Shown piece after piece: positions 1 through 5,292 of a DNA stretch of 7,833 nucleotides. A program made the translations under genes and the position numbers. This stretch comes from CAYQAJ01 sp964415245 (lineage in GTDB: Bacteria > Planctomycetota > Planctomycetia > Pirellulales > Pirellulaceae). The DNA is taken from the NCBI GenBank assembly GCA_964415245.1, contig CAYQAJ010000241.1, positions 1 through 7,833 of the forward strand, read 5' to 3'. A model generated the notes under the pieces. That model ran no database searches. It saw only the letters and a list, made by a program, of their open reading frames with translations, and had not been told where the DNA came from. Position 1 is the stretch's first letter. The number at the start of each line of letters is the position of its first letter.

Positions 1-1
1 T

Positions 2-40
2 CATTTTGCGCACTTGCGCGGAGCAAAATGTGCCTGTCCC
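2..40. repeat. REP-like hairpin with GTGCCTGTCCCC tail
   Basis: An 8-bp perfect inverted repeat, CATTTTGC (2-9) and GCAAAATG (23-30), encloses a 13-base loop. It is followed by GTGCCTGTCCCC, which belongs with a dispersed repeat I recall as common in planctomycete genomes, often beside REP-associated tyrosine transposases (memory, not searched). Read on the minus strand it lies about 22 bases after the stop of the acyltransferase gene. It could therefore damp transcription or protect the mRNA 3' end, but no U-tract is visible, so it is not called a terminator. The window edge cuts off its other flank. Confidence 0.5.
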
Positions 41-52
41 CTTCACCGACGC

Positions 53-1180
53 CTACGGATAGTCGTAAATGCGAAACGTGTGCGTGCGCTTGGCGCCGCC
101 GCGCTCCAGAGTCGCCCGCGAAAGGTGGTTGCTCTCCAGCACCCACGAAAACTCGGCCTCCTGGATGCCCCAGGCAATCACATCGGGCACCAGGCGAGCC
201 GGCAGAACCAGCCCCAGCCCCCACCGTTGGTACTCGGGCAGCACGTTGGTGCTCACCAGCCGCACGCGCTTGATCCCGCGGCGGTTCCACAACAGGCGTA
301 TAAAGCCGAACGGGAACAGCCGTCCGTCGATCTTGCGGATGCGGGGGTTATAGTCCAACAGGCCGAACACCGCCCCCACCACCCGGCCCTCGACCTCGGC
401 CACGCTGGTCATCTCGGGCACGATCAAGTGCTGGAGCGACGTGGCCAGGTGGTCGACTTCGGCGTTCGAAAGGGGCGTAAACCCCCACGTGCCGTCGAGC
501 GAGCGGTTGTAGATGTCGAGAAACGTGTGCACCTCCTCGCGGAATCGCGAGCGGTCGAGTCGCCGCGTCGTAACGTTGAACCGCCGCGTGGCCTCCTGCA
601 CCACGAAGTCGAGCTTCTTGTCGAGCGTTTCGAGCATGTCGACGTGACCCCAGAACGAGTACATGTCCTGGGCCTTGACCATGCCGTACTCGTCCATCAG
701 CCGCGGGTAATACGGCGGGTTGTACGTCATCATGAACGTCGGCGGGGTGTCGAACCCGTCGATGAGCATGCCGCACTCGTAGTTCATCGAGGGGTTCATC
801 GGCCCGCGAATCGTGTGGATGCCGCGCTCCGCCAGCCAGCCGCGTGCCGCGTCCATGAGGGCCGACGCAACCTGCGCGTCGTCGACCGACTCGAAGAAAC
901 CGAAGAAGCCGCGCTGCTCGTCGTACTTGCGGTTGTGGACGTGATTCACCAGCGCGGCGATCCGCCCACACACCGTGCCATCGCGCAGCGCCAGAAACGT
1001 CTGCACCTCGGCGTCGTTGTAGAAGGGGTGCCGCTGGTAGCCAACCAGCTCCTTCTGGTTGATCCGCAGTGGCGGAATCCAGTTCGGATCGCCCCGGTAC
1101 AGCTCCCACGGCAAGTGGAGAAACTGGTTCTTCTCGCGCCGTGTCCGTACGGGCTGAACCGTCACACTCTGCTGGGGCAT
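53..1180 (-). CDS. YghO-family GNAT-like N-acyltransferase
   Basis: A complete 375-residue protein. The family hallmarks seen are LPWELYRGDPNWIPPL (23-38), FFGFFE (92-97), RGPMNPSMNYECG (125-137), NPPYYPR (154-160), a GNAT-like cofactor loop LPEYQRWGLG (314-323) and the C-terminal ESNxxSRATLERGGA...RIYDYP block. These match the family of E. coli YghO as I remember it. The length is normal for that family and the fold should be soluble, with no signal peptide. The ATG at 1180 is preceded on its strand by GGAAAG, a weak Shine-Dalgarno, and the family N-terminus begins right after it, which supports this start. The bacterial ceramide synthase (bCerS) of Caulobacter belongs to the same broad GNAT group, so N-acylation of a long-chain amine or sphingoid base is a plausible but unproven role. 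It is transcribed away from the neighbouring reductase gene; the divergent promoter region is lost in the assembly gap. Confidence 0.88.
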   Translation of the reverse strand: MPQQSVTVQPVRTRREKNQFLHLPWELYRGDPNWIPPLRINQKELVGYQRHPFYNDAEVQTFLALRDGTVCGRIAALVNHVHNRKYDEQRGFFGFFESVDDAQVASALMDAARGWLAERGIHTIRGPMNPSMNYECGMLIDGFDTPPTFMMTYNPPYYPRLMDEYGMVKAQDMYSFWGHVDMLETLDKKLDFVVQEATRRFNVTTRRLDRSRFREEVHTFLDIYNRSLDGTWGFTPLSNAEVDHLATSLQHLIVPEMTSVAEVEGRVVGAVFGLLDYNPRIRKIDGRLFPFGFIRLLWNRRGIKRVRLVSTNVLPEYQRWGLGLVLPARLVPDVIAWGIQEAEFSWVLESNHLSRATLERGGAKRTHTFRIYDYP

Positions 1181-1220
1181 CTTCTTTCCGCCGTGAGGGA
1201 TGGTGTAGTCTACGGGTGGC

Positions 1221-1320
1221 NNNNNNNNNNNNNNNNNNNNNNNNNNNNNNNNNNNNNNNNNNNNNNNNNNNNNNNNNNNNNNNNNNNNNNNNNNNNNNNN
1301 NNNNNNNNNNNNNNNNNNNN
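1221..1320. other. Assembly gap (100 N)
   Basis: Exactly 100 consecutive N, the usual placeholder for a scaffold join of unknown size. It removes the divergent region between the minus-strand acyltransferase (starting at 1180) and the plus-strand reductase (starting at 1327). The adjacency and relative orientation of these two genes therefore depend on scaffolding. Bases 1181-1220 hold only the weak ribosome-binding site of the acyltransferase. Confidence 0.97.
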
Positions 1321-1326
1321 CGACGT

Positions 1327-2307
1327 ATGACCATTCTCGTTACCGGCGCCACCGGCCTGGTGGGCAACAACGTGGTGCGACTGCTCCTGGAGCGCGGCCA
1401 GCGAGTGCGCGTGCTGGTGCGCGAAAGTGCCGATCCCCGCCCGCTCGAGGGGCTCGACGTCGAGCGCGCCCCCGGCGACGTGCGCGACGCCGAGTCGGTG
1501 GCCCGTGCCTGCCGCGACGTGCAAGGGGTCGTCCACGCGGCGGGGCACATCCATCTCGGCTGGACAAAGCTCGAACGGGCGCGCGCCATTAACGCCGTCG
1601 GCACGCGCAATGTGGCTCAAGCCGCCCGCCAGGCGGCGGCCCGCATGGTGCACGTTTCCACGTCGAACGTAATGGGCCTCGGTTCGCGGGACGCGCCCGC
1701 CGACGAAGATACCCCACCCGTTGGGCTCGTCCCGTGTACCTACGTCGTCACCAAACAGGAAGCCGAGCGGGCCGTGCTCGACGAAATCGAACGCGGCCTC
1801 GCGGCGGCGATCGTAAACCCCGGCTACATGCTCGGCCCGTGGGACTGGAAACCCTCGTCGGGGCGGATGCTGCTGGCGGTCGCCAAACGATTCACGCCGG
1901 TGGCGCCGCGCGGTGGAACCAGCGTTTGCGACGTGCGCGACGTGGCCGACGCGATTCTCGCGGCCCTGGAGCGCGGCGAACCGGGCCGTCGCTACCTGTT
2001 GTGCGGCGAGAACATGACGTACTTCGAGCTGTGGCAGCGCATGGCCAAAGTGAGCGGCGCCCGCGCTCCCGTGATCCCCGCCGGGCCGCTGGTGCGCGTC
2101 ATCGGCGGGTGGATCGGCGACGCGCGCGCCCGACTCACGGGGCGCGAAGGCGACTTGAACTCCGCCGGCATCGCCATGTCGGGCCAGTTCCACCACTACC
2201 GCAGCGACCGGGCCCAGCGAGAATTGGGTTACCAGAACCGCCCCGCCGACGAAACAATCGCCGCCGCCTGGGAGTGGTTGTGCGAACATGGCTACGCTGG
2301 AAAGTAG
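1327..2307 (+). CDS. NAD(P)-dependent epimerase/reductase (extended SDR)
   Basis: A 326-residue protein. The dinucleotide-binding motif TGATGLVG has glycines at residues 7, 10 and 13, followed by GDVRD (50-54), the VHVSTSN strand with the catalytic Ser/Thr (111-113), Y139xxxK143 (YVVTK) and NPGYMLGP (164-171). This is the layout of dihydroflavonol-4-reductase-like atypical/extended SDR proteins, which reduce a ketone or isomerise a sugar using a nicotinamide cofactor in the cytoplasm. The ATG lies six bases after the assembly gap. It is accepted because the Rossmann strand MTILVTG begins there, but the ribosome-binding site is not visible. The stop TAG and the last base of the final Lys codon lie inside the 83-bp repeat at 2304-2386, so the repeat defines the C-terminus. 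A second protein of the same superfamily follows on the same strand. A role as a CerR-like oxo-ceramide reductase is one possibility; the substrate cannot be read from sequence alone. Confidence 0.87.
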   Translation: MTILVTGATGLVGNNVVRLLLERGQRVRVLVRESADPRPLEGLDVERAPGDVRDAESVARACRDVQGVVHAAGHIHLGWTKLERARAINAVGTRNVAQAARQAAARMVHVSTSNVMGLGSRDAPADEDTPPVGLVPCTYVVTKQEAERAVLDEIERGLAAAIVNPGYMLGPWDWKPSSGRMLLAVAKRFTPVAPRGGTSVCDVRDVADAILAALERGEPGRRYLLCGENMTYFELWQRMAKVSGARAPVIPAGPLVRVIGGWIGDARARLTGREGDLNSAGIAMSGQFHHYRSDRAQRELGYQNRPADETIAAAWEWLCEHGYAGK

Positions 2308-2386
2308 GTTTCGCCTGCCGGGCGGGACGTGATGTTTCTGCAACGCCTGGCGCCCGGCAAAGTCCCGCTTGGCAAGCGGGACCTAC
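2304..2386. repeat. 83-bp REPIN-like paired hairpin element, copy A
   Basis: The element begins GTAGGT and ends ACCTAC. It carries two hairpins in inverted orientation: the left arm at 2308-2328 (9-bp stem including G-U pairs, loop GCC) and the right arm GTCCCGCTT/AAGCGGGAC at 2362-2382 (loop GGC). A second element of identical length lies at 5081-5163. Two REP-like hairpins facing each other is the structure called REPIN, normally spread by a RAYT transposase supplied elsewhere in the genome. It starts inside the last sense codon of the upstream reductase gene and could also serve as its transcript end. No poly-T run follows. Confidence 0.75.
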
Positions 2387-2433
2387 TTCCGGAAACCACA
2401 AGCTGACCGCTGAAAGCTGACAGCTACCAAACA

Positions 2434-2453
2434 ACTGACCACGGACAACTAAC
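2434..2453 (+). repeat. A/C-rich leader motif, copy 1
   Basis: ACTGACCACGGACAACTAAC lies 16 bases before the ATG of the second reductase gene. It matches 17 of 20 positions with a motif upstream of the minus-strand dehydrogenase (5032-5051). Just upstream, 2401-2425 holds AGCTGAC...AGCTGACAGCT short repeats. The leader as a whole (2425-2469) is poor in G and has no Shine-Dalgarno. It even contains CCTCCT (2460-2465), which resembles the 16S tail rather than its complement. It may be an unstructured translation leader or simply a dispersed repeat. Confidence 0.5.
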
Positions 2454-2469
2454 AACCAACCTCCTCACC

Positions 2470-3561
2470 ATGTCCACCGTTCTCGTTACGGGAGCATCCG
2501 GTTTCATCGGGCGGTATCTGGTCACCGCGCTGACAGAGCGCGGCGACCGGGTACGGGCTTTCGTTCGATCTTCTTCAGTCGTCGCGCCGCTCATTGACTT
2601 GGGCGTCGAGTTGGTCCGCGGCGACTTGCTCTGCGCAGACGATCTCGCGCGGGCCGCCACCGGTTGCGACGTGGTGTATCACCTGGCCGGCTCGATCAAC
2701 GCGCTGCGCCGCGAAGACCAGATGCGGGTTAACCGCGAAGGCCCGGCGTCGATGGCTCGGGCTTGTGCCGCCCAACCCAAACCGCCCGTGTTGGTGTTGG
2801 TGTCATCCGTAGCGGCGGCGGGTCCCGCGCGTCGCGGCCGTTTGCGCACCGAGGCCGATCTGCCCGCTCCGCTGTCGAACTACGGGCGAAGCAAGCGAGC
2901 CGGCGAGCTGGCCGTTGCGCCGTACTCCGATCGCGTGCCGATCACGGTGATCCGCCCCGGCATCGTGTTCGGACCGCGCGACAAACTCTTGTTGCCGGCG
3001 TTTCAGGCGGTGCACCGATTCGGCGTGCACGTGGCGCCGGGTTTTGTATCGCCGCCGCTGTCGCTTGTTTACGTCGACGATCTAGTCGAGCTGCTGATCC
3101 GCGCCGCCCAACGTGGAAAGCGCCTCGTACCGATCGGGCCGCGCCGCAGAATCGCGGGCAGTCGTTTCGCGGGCGGTCGGTTTGGGGACAACAGCTTCCG
3201 GGGAAACGGCGTTGCCGCCCGCAATCAGGCGCAGGGGTGCTACTTCGCCTGTGCCGACGAGTATCCCGACTACGCCGAGCTGGGCCGGATGATCGCCCGC
3301 TCGCTCCATCGCCCGCACCTGCTGGTTTTCCCGGTCACTGCGCCGCTGCCGTGGCTGGTCGCCGGTGCGGCGGAGCTGATGTCGCGGCTCCGCGGTGTGG
3401 CCCAGCCGCTGGGCATCGACAAGATGCGCGAAGCCCTGGCCCCCTCCTGGGCCTGCTCCAGCGAATCCGCCCGCCGCGAGCTCGATTTCACCCTGCCCGA
3501 ACCCCTCGCAGTGCGCCTCGACCAAACCGCCGCCTGGTACCGCGAAAACGGCTGGCTGTGA
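2470..3561 (+). CDS. NAD(P)-dependent epimerase/reductase (extended SDR) with Arg/Gly-rich insert
   Basis: A 363-residue protein of the same superfamily as its upstream neighbour. Visible motifs are TGASGFIG (glycines at 8, 11 and 14), GDL (51-53), VLVSSVAAAG with Ser112/113, Y138GRSK142 with the catalytic Tyr and Lys, RPGIVFGPRD (162-171) and YVDD (201-204). The C-terminal block KMREALAPSW...ARRELDF (318-340) is typical of these proteins. Residues about 222-256 form an Arg/Gly/Asn-rich stretch that looks like an insertion, since the neighbouring sequence resumes the normal family pattern at CYFACADEYPDYAEL. The ATG at 2470 is chosen because the Rossmann strand starts there; no Shine-Dalgarno precedes it. 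An oxidoreductase of a lipid or sugar intermediate, possibly a CerR-like ketone reductase, is the best general call. The gene stops at TGA, showing that TGA functions as a stop in this genome. Confidence 0.86.
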   Translation: MSTVLVTGASGFIGRYLVTALTERGDRVRAFVRSSSVVAPLIDLGVELVRGDLLCADDLARAATGCDVVYHLAGSINALRREDQMRVNREGPASMARACAAQPKPPVLVLVSSVAAAGPARRGRLRTEADLPAPLSNYGRSKRAGELAVAPYSDRVPITVIRPGIVFGPRDKLLLPAFQAVHRFGVHVAPGFVSPPLSLVYVDDLVELLIRAAQRGKRLVPIGPRRRIAGSRFAGGRFGDNSFRGNGVAARNQAQGCYFACADEYPDYAELGRMIARSLHRPHLLVFPVTAPLPWLVAGAAELMSRLRGVAQPLGIDKMREALAPSWACSSESARRELDFTLPEPLAVRLDQTAAWYRENGWL

Positions 3562-3621
3562 TGGTACCCGCGCGATCCCGCCTGGTACGAATCACCTCAG
3601 CTCGGTAAGCAGGTCTCTCCC

Positions 3622-3722
3622 GTTGTGTCGTCTCCCGACCGCGACACGAGGTCAACCGGCGGTTTCCCTCGACGGCGAAGCCACGTTGCTGACCGATCGT
3701 TTCTCGAAACGGCGAAGCCGTT
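3622..3722. repeat. Cluster of short REP-like hairpins
   Basis: Three small palindromes follow one another. GTGTCG (3625-3630) pairs with CGACAC (3642-3647) around an 11-base loop. GTTTC/GAAAC spans 3699-3710. AACGGC GAA GCCGTT (3708-3722) is a perfect 6-bp stem with a GAA loop. The sequence between them is rich in CGAAG-type motifs like the neighbouring palindromes, suggesting one composite dispersed repeat and not coding sequence. No function is visible beyond a possible role in RNA 3' ends. Confidence 0.5.
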
Positions 3723-3729
3723 GTACATC

Positions 3730-3905
3730 AAAGCCCAGGGTCGCGAAGCGCACCCTGGGGCCGGGATGCCCACCAACGACAGAAACCCCGAAGGGGTTTT
3801 ACAGACCGACGCTTCGATGTTGTAAAACCCCGTCAGGGTTTGCACGGAGGTCGGTATTGTTCCGTCACCCAGGGTGCGCTCCCTTCGGTCGCGACCCTGG
3901 GCTTT
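3730..3905. repeat. 176-bp nested palindromic element
   Basis: The ends are inverted copies, AAAGCCCAGGG at 3730-3740 and CCCTGGGCTTT at 3895-3905. Each end is itself a hairpin: CCCAGGGT/ACCCTGGG at 3734-3759 on the left and 3868-3901 on the right. The right arm equals the reverse complement of the left with about eight extra bases in its loop. Inside lie AAACCCC GAA GGGGTTT (3783-3799) and AAACCC/GGGTTT (3825-3841). GGGGTTTTACA (3793-3803) is also perfectly inverted as TGTAAAACCCC (3821-3831). This symmetrical, two-level structure resembles a MITE or a compound REPIN. Each outer hairpin is followed outward by CTTTG, which may give weak bidirectional termination. Confidence 0.7.
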
Positions 3906-3913
3906 GTTGTTGA

Positions 3914-3926
3914 TCCCCTTCGGGGA
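3914..3926. repeat. TCCCC-TTC-GGGGA hairpin
   Basis: A perfect 5-bp stem with a three-base TTC loop, lying eight bases beyond the right end of the nested palindromic element. It uses the same CCCC-TTCG-GGG theme as the AAACCCC GAA GGGGTTT hairpin within that element. It is probably another REP-like unit of the same cluster. Confidence 0.4.
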
Positions 3927-3985
3927 AAGGAATTGGGCCTGCTGACATTCTCACGCAGTACCTTATCTTGTGACTATCCCGCGCA

Positions 3986-4096
3986 TCACACAATCGCGGC
4001 GAACAAGTCTTTTTCGCCGCGTTTGCGCTCGAATCGCTTCCAGGCCTTGTGGACGCCCGCGCGGCGGTCAGGCGGCTCGGACGTGTTGCATTTGGA
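3986..4096 (-). pseudogene. Possible decayed C-terminal gene fragment
   Basis: On the minus strand a 36-codon open stretch between two TGA codons encodes a fragment ending GEKDLFAAIV, preceded by GVHKAWKRFERKR. It has no start codon. The composition (Trp, Phe, Lys and Glu in a plausible amphipathic pattern) looks more like a real protein tail than a random frame of GC-rich DNA, so it may be the remnant of a lost gene or of a mobile element. I do not recognise the family, and chance is a real alternative. Confidence 0.2.
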
Positions 4097-4168
4097 TCAG
4101 CTCGCCCAGCACCATCAGCTCGCCGCGATTCTATGATCGCGCCGGCACCCGATCGGCGACGCCGTCAT

Positions 4169-4993
4169 TCACTTCGGTCCCAGGCGGACGGCGCCGTCCA
4201 GGCGGAGGGTGCAGCCGTTGAGCATGGGGTTCTCGATGATGTGGCGAACGAGGGCGGCGAACTCTTCGGGTTGGCCGAGGCGCGGGGGGAAGATGGACTG
4301 CGATTCGAGCGACTCTTGCACCTTGGGCGGCATGCCTTCCATCATCGACGTGGCGAACACGCCGGGCGCGATCGCCATCACGCGCACGCCGAACTGCGCC
4401 AGCTCGCGGGCGGCCGGCAAGGTGAGCGAGGCCACGCCACCTTTCGACGCGGCGTAGGCGGCCTGGCCGATCTGCCCTTCGAACGCGGCGACCGACGACG
4501 TGTTGATGATGACGCCACGCTCGTTGTCCGTTTCCGAGGCGCTCGCGTTTTCGGTGCCGGCGGTGTTCGTCTTGCCCGCGCCGGAAGCTTGGGGCGCACC
4601 GGCGATGATTGCCGCGGCCGCCAGCCGCATCACGTTGAATGTGCCGATGAGGTTCACTTCGATCACGCGGCGGAACAGATCGAAATCGTGCGGGCCATCG
4701 CGCCCGGCGATGCGGGCGGCTCCCAGGATGCCCGCACAGTTCACGGCGCCCGACAGGCCGCCGAACCGCGCGAGTGCCAGGTCGATGGCGGCCTGCACGT
4801 CGCGCGGCTGCGTGACGTCAGTCTGGGCCAGCGCGGCATGCTCGCCGATCTGTGCGGCTATCTCGCGGCTGGCCTCAGCGTTCACGTCGGCTAGCACCAC
4901 GTTCGCCCCGCGCTGAGTAAGTTCCCGCGCACAAGCGGCCCCGAGACCCGAAGCAGCTCCCGTCACCAGAAACGTGCGGCCGGGAATGTTCAT
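4169..4993 (-). CDS. HSD10-like 3-hydroxyacyl-CoA dehydrogenase (classical SDR)
   Basis: A 274-residue cytoplasmic enzyme expected to interconvert 3-hydroxyacyl-CoA and 3-oxoacyl-CoA with NAD. The cofactor motif is TGAASGLG (11-18), with Asp36 after the second strand pointing to NAD. NCAG (85-88), N114, S166/S167, Y180 and K184 complete the SDR catalytic set. The segment INTSSVAAFEGQIGQAAY and the tail ENPMLNG...RLDGAVRLGPK closely resemble human HSD17B10 and bacterial type 2 3-hydroxyacyl-CoA dehydrogenases as I remember them. Residues about 134-159 form a longer Ala/Ser/Thr/Gly-rich loop than in that family. The ATG is supported by AAGGA (5000-5004) six bases upstream. The gene is convergent with the reductase before it and divergent from the thioredoxin-like gene. 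Likely roles are fatty or branched-chain acid degradation, or supply of acyl chains. Confidence 0.9.
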   Translation of the reverse strand: MNIPGRTFLVTGAASGLGAACARELTQRGANVVLADVNAEASREIAAQIGEHAALAQTDVTQPRDVQAAIDLALARFGGLSGAVNCAGILGAARIAGRDGPHDFDLFRRVIEVNLIGTFNVMRLAAAAIIAGAPQASGAGKTNTAGTENASASETDNERGVIINTSSVAAFEGQIGQAAYAASKGGVASLTLPAARELAQFGVRVMAIAPGVFATSMMEGMPPKVQESLESQSIFPPRLGQPEEFAALVRHIIENPMLNGCTLRLDGAVRLGPK

Positions 4994-5031
4994 GGCTTTT
5001 CCTTCTGAGGCACAGTAAGAGGGACGCCGCC

Positions 5032-5051
5032 GTGAGTTGTCAGTGTTCAGT
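5032..5051 (-). repeat. A/C-rich leader motif, copy 2
   Basis: Read on the minus strand this is ACTGAACACTGACAACTCAC, matching copy 1 (2434-2453) at 17 of 20 positions. It sits 38 bases before the dehydrogenase ATG and 29 bases from the 83-bp repeat. Copy 1 has the same order (83-bp repeat, motif, gene) and orientation relative to its gene. Confidence 0.5.
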
Positions 5052-5080
5052 CTAGCTGAATTCGAGCGGCTTCAGCCCTG

Positions 5081-5163
5081 GTAGGTCCTGCTTGCCGAGC
5101 AGGACCTTTGCTTTTGCCGAACGTTATCGTTTTTGCCGGTCCCGCCCGGCAGGCGGGACCTAC
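5081..5163. repeat. 83-bp REPIN-like paired hairpin element, copy B
   Basis: Same length, same GTAGGT/ACCTAC ends and same two-hairpin plan as copy A. The left arm GTCCTGCTT/GAGCAGGAC is at 5085-5105 with loop GCC, and the right arm at 5139-5159 has loop GGC. Where the arms differ from copy A, several differences keep pairing (C-G to T-A twice in the left arm, T-A to C-G once in the right), while the middle about 30 bases are unrelated. It lies between the divergently transcribed dehydrogenase and thioredoxin-like genes. Confidence 0.75.
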
Positions 5164-5194
5164 GCTGCCGGGGAATCGCGACTGAAAAAAGAGT

Positions 5195-5224
5195 TTGCAT
5201 CCGCCGATCGAAAACCGCTACAAT
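5195..5224 (+). promoter_or_regulatory. Sigma-70-type promoter
   Basis: TTGCAT (5195-5200) and TACAAT (5219-5224) are separated by 18 bases. The -10 box matches the TATAAT consensus at five of six positions; the -35 box is weaker. Transcription would start near 5231, giving an untranslated leader of about 60 bases before the thioredoxin-like gene. It lies just outside the 83-bp repeat. Confidence 0.55.
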
Positions 5225-5272
5225 GCGGCGGGGGTATCCTCCAGGGCGGGCAAGGTCGATGGGGGCGGCGCT

Positions 5273-5286
5273 CTCCGCAAGGAGGA
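5273..5286 (+). promoter_or_regulatory. Strong Shine-Dalgarno inside a small hairpin
   Basis: AAGGAGGA (5279-5286) lies six bases before the ATG at 5293 and decides that start over the upstream TTG at 5092. The same bases can pair: CTCC (5273-5276), loop GCAA (a GNRA tetraloop), GGAG (5281-5284). Alternatively, TCCTCC at 5237-5242 can pair with GGAGGA at 5281-5286. Masking of the ribosome-binding site is therefore possible, but untested. Confidence 0.55.
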
Positions 5287-5292
5287 GGGACA

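Larger units (their letters stand above)
3562..4168. other. Repeat-rich non-coding stretch between convergent genes
   Basis: A 607-base space between two genes that point toward each other. It is filled from 3622 to 3926 by REP-like hairpins listed separately. The remainder (3562-3621, 3927-3985 and 4100-4168) holds no gene I can support. A weak GTACC...GGTAC pairing at 3564-3588 follows the upstream gene. The stacked palindromes near the middle are well placed to end transcription from both sides. Confidence 0.6.

Noticed and set aside
14..1330. Long plus-strand open frame opposite the acyltransferase gene
   Set aside because: Its sequence has no family features, it runs through the N gap, and it mirrors a well-supported gene on the other strand.
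1210..2343. Long minus-strand frame opposite the first reductase
   Set aside because: It is an antisense shadow with His/Arg/Ala-rich composition and includes the N gap. The plus strand carries clear SDR motifs.
3622..3926. CRISPR-like array
   Set aside because: The palindromes differ from one another and are unevenly spaced, with no uniform repeats and no spacers.
4049..4894. Long plus-strand frame opposite the dehydrogenase
   Set aside because: It is a GC-driven shadow, whereas the minus strand encodes a complete HSD10-like enzyme with its catalytic set.
5092..5292. Upstream extension of the thioredoxin-like gene from TTG at 5092
   Set aside because: It would run through the 83-bp repeat and the promoter. 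The ATG at 5293 has a strong Shine-Dalgarno at ideal spacing.
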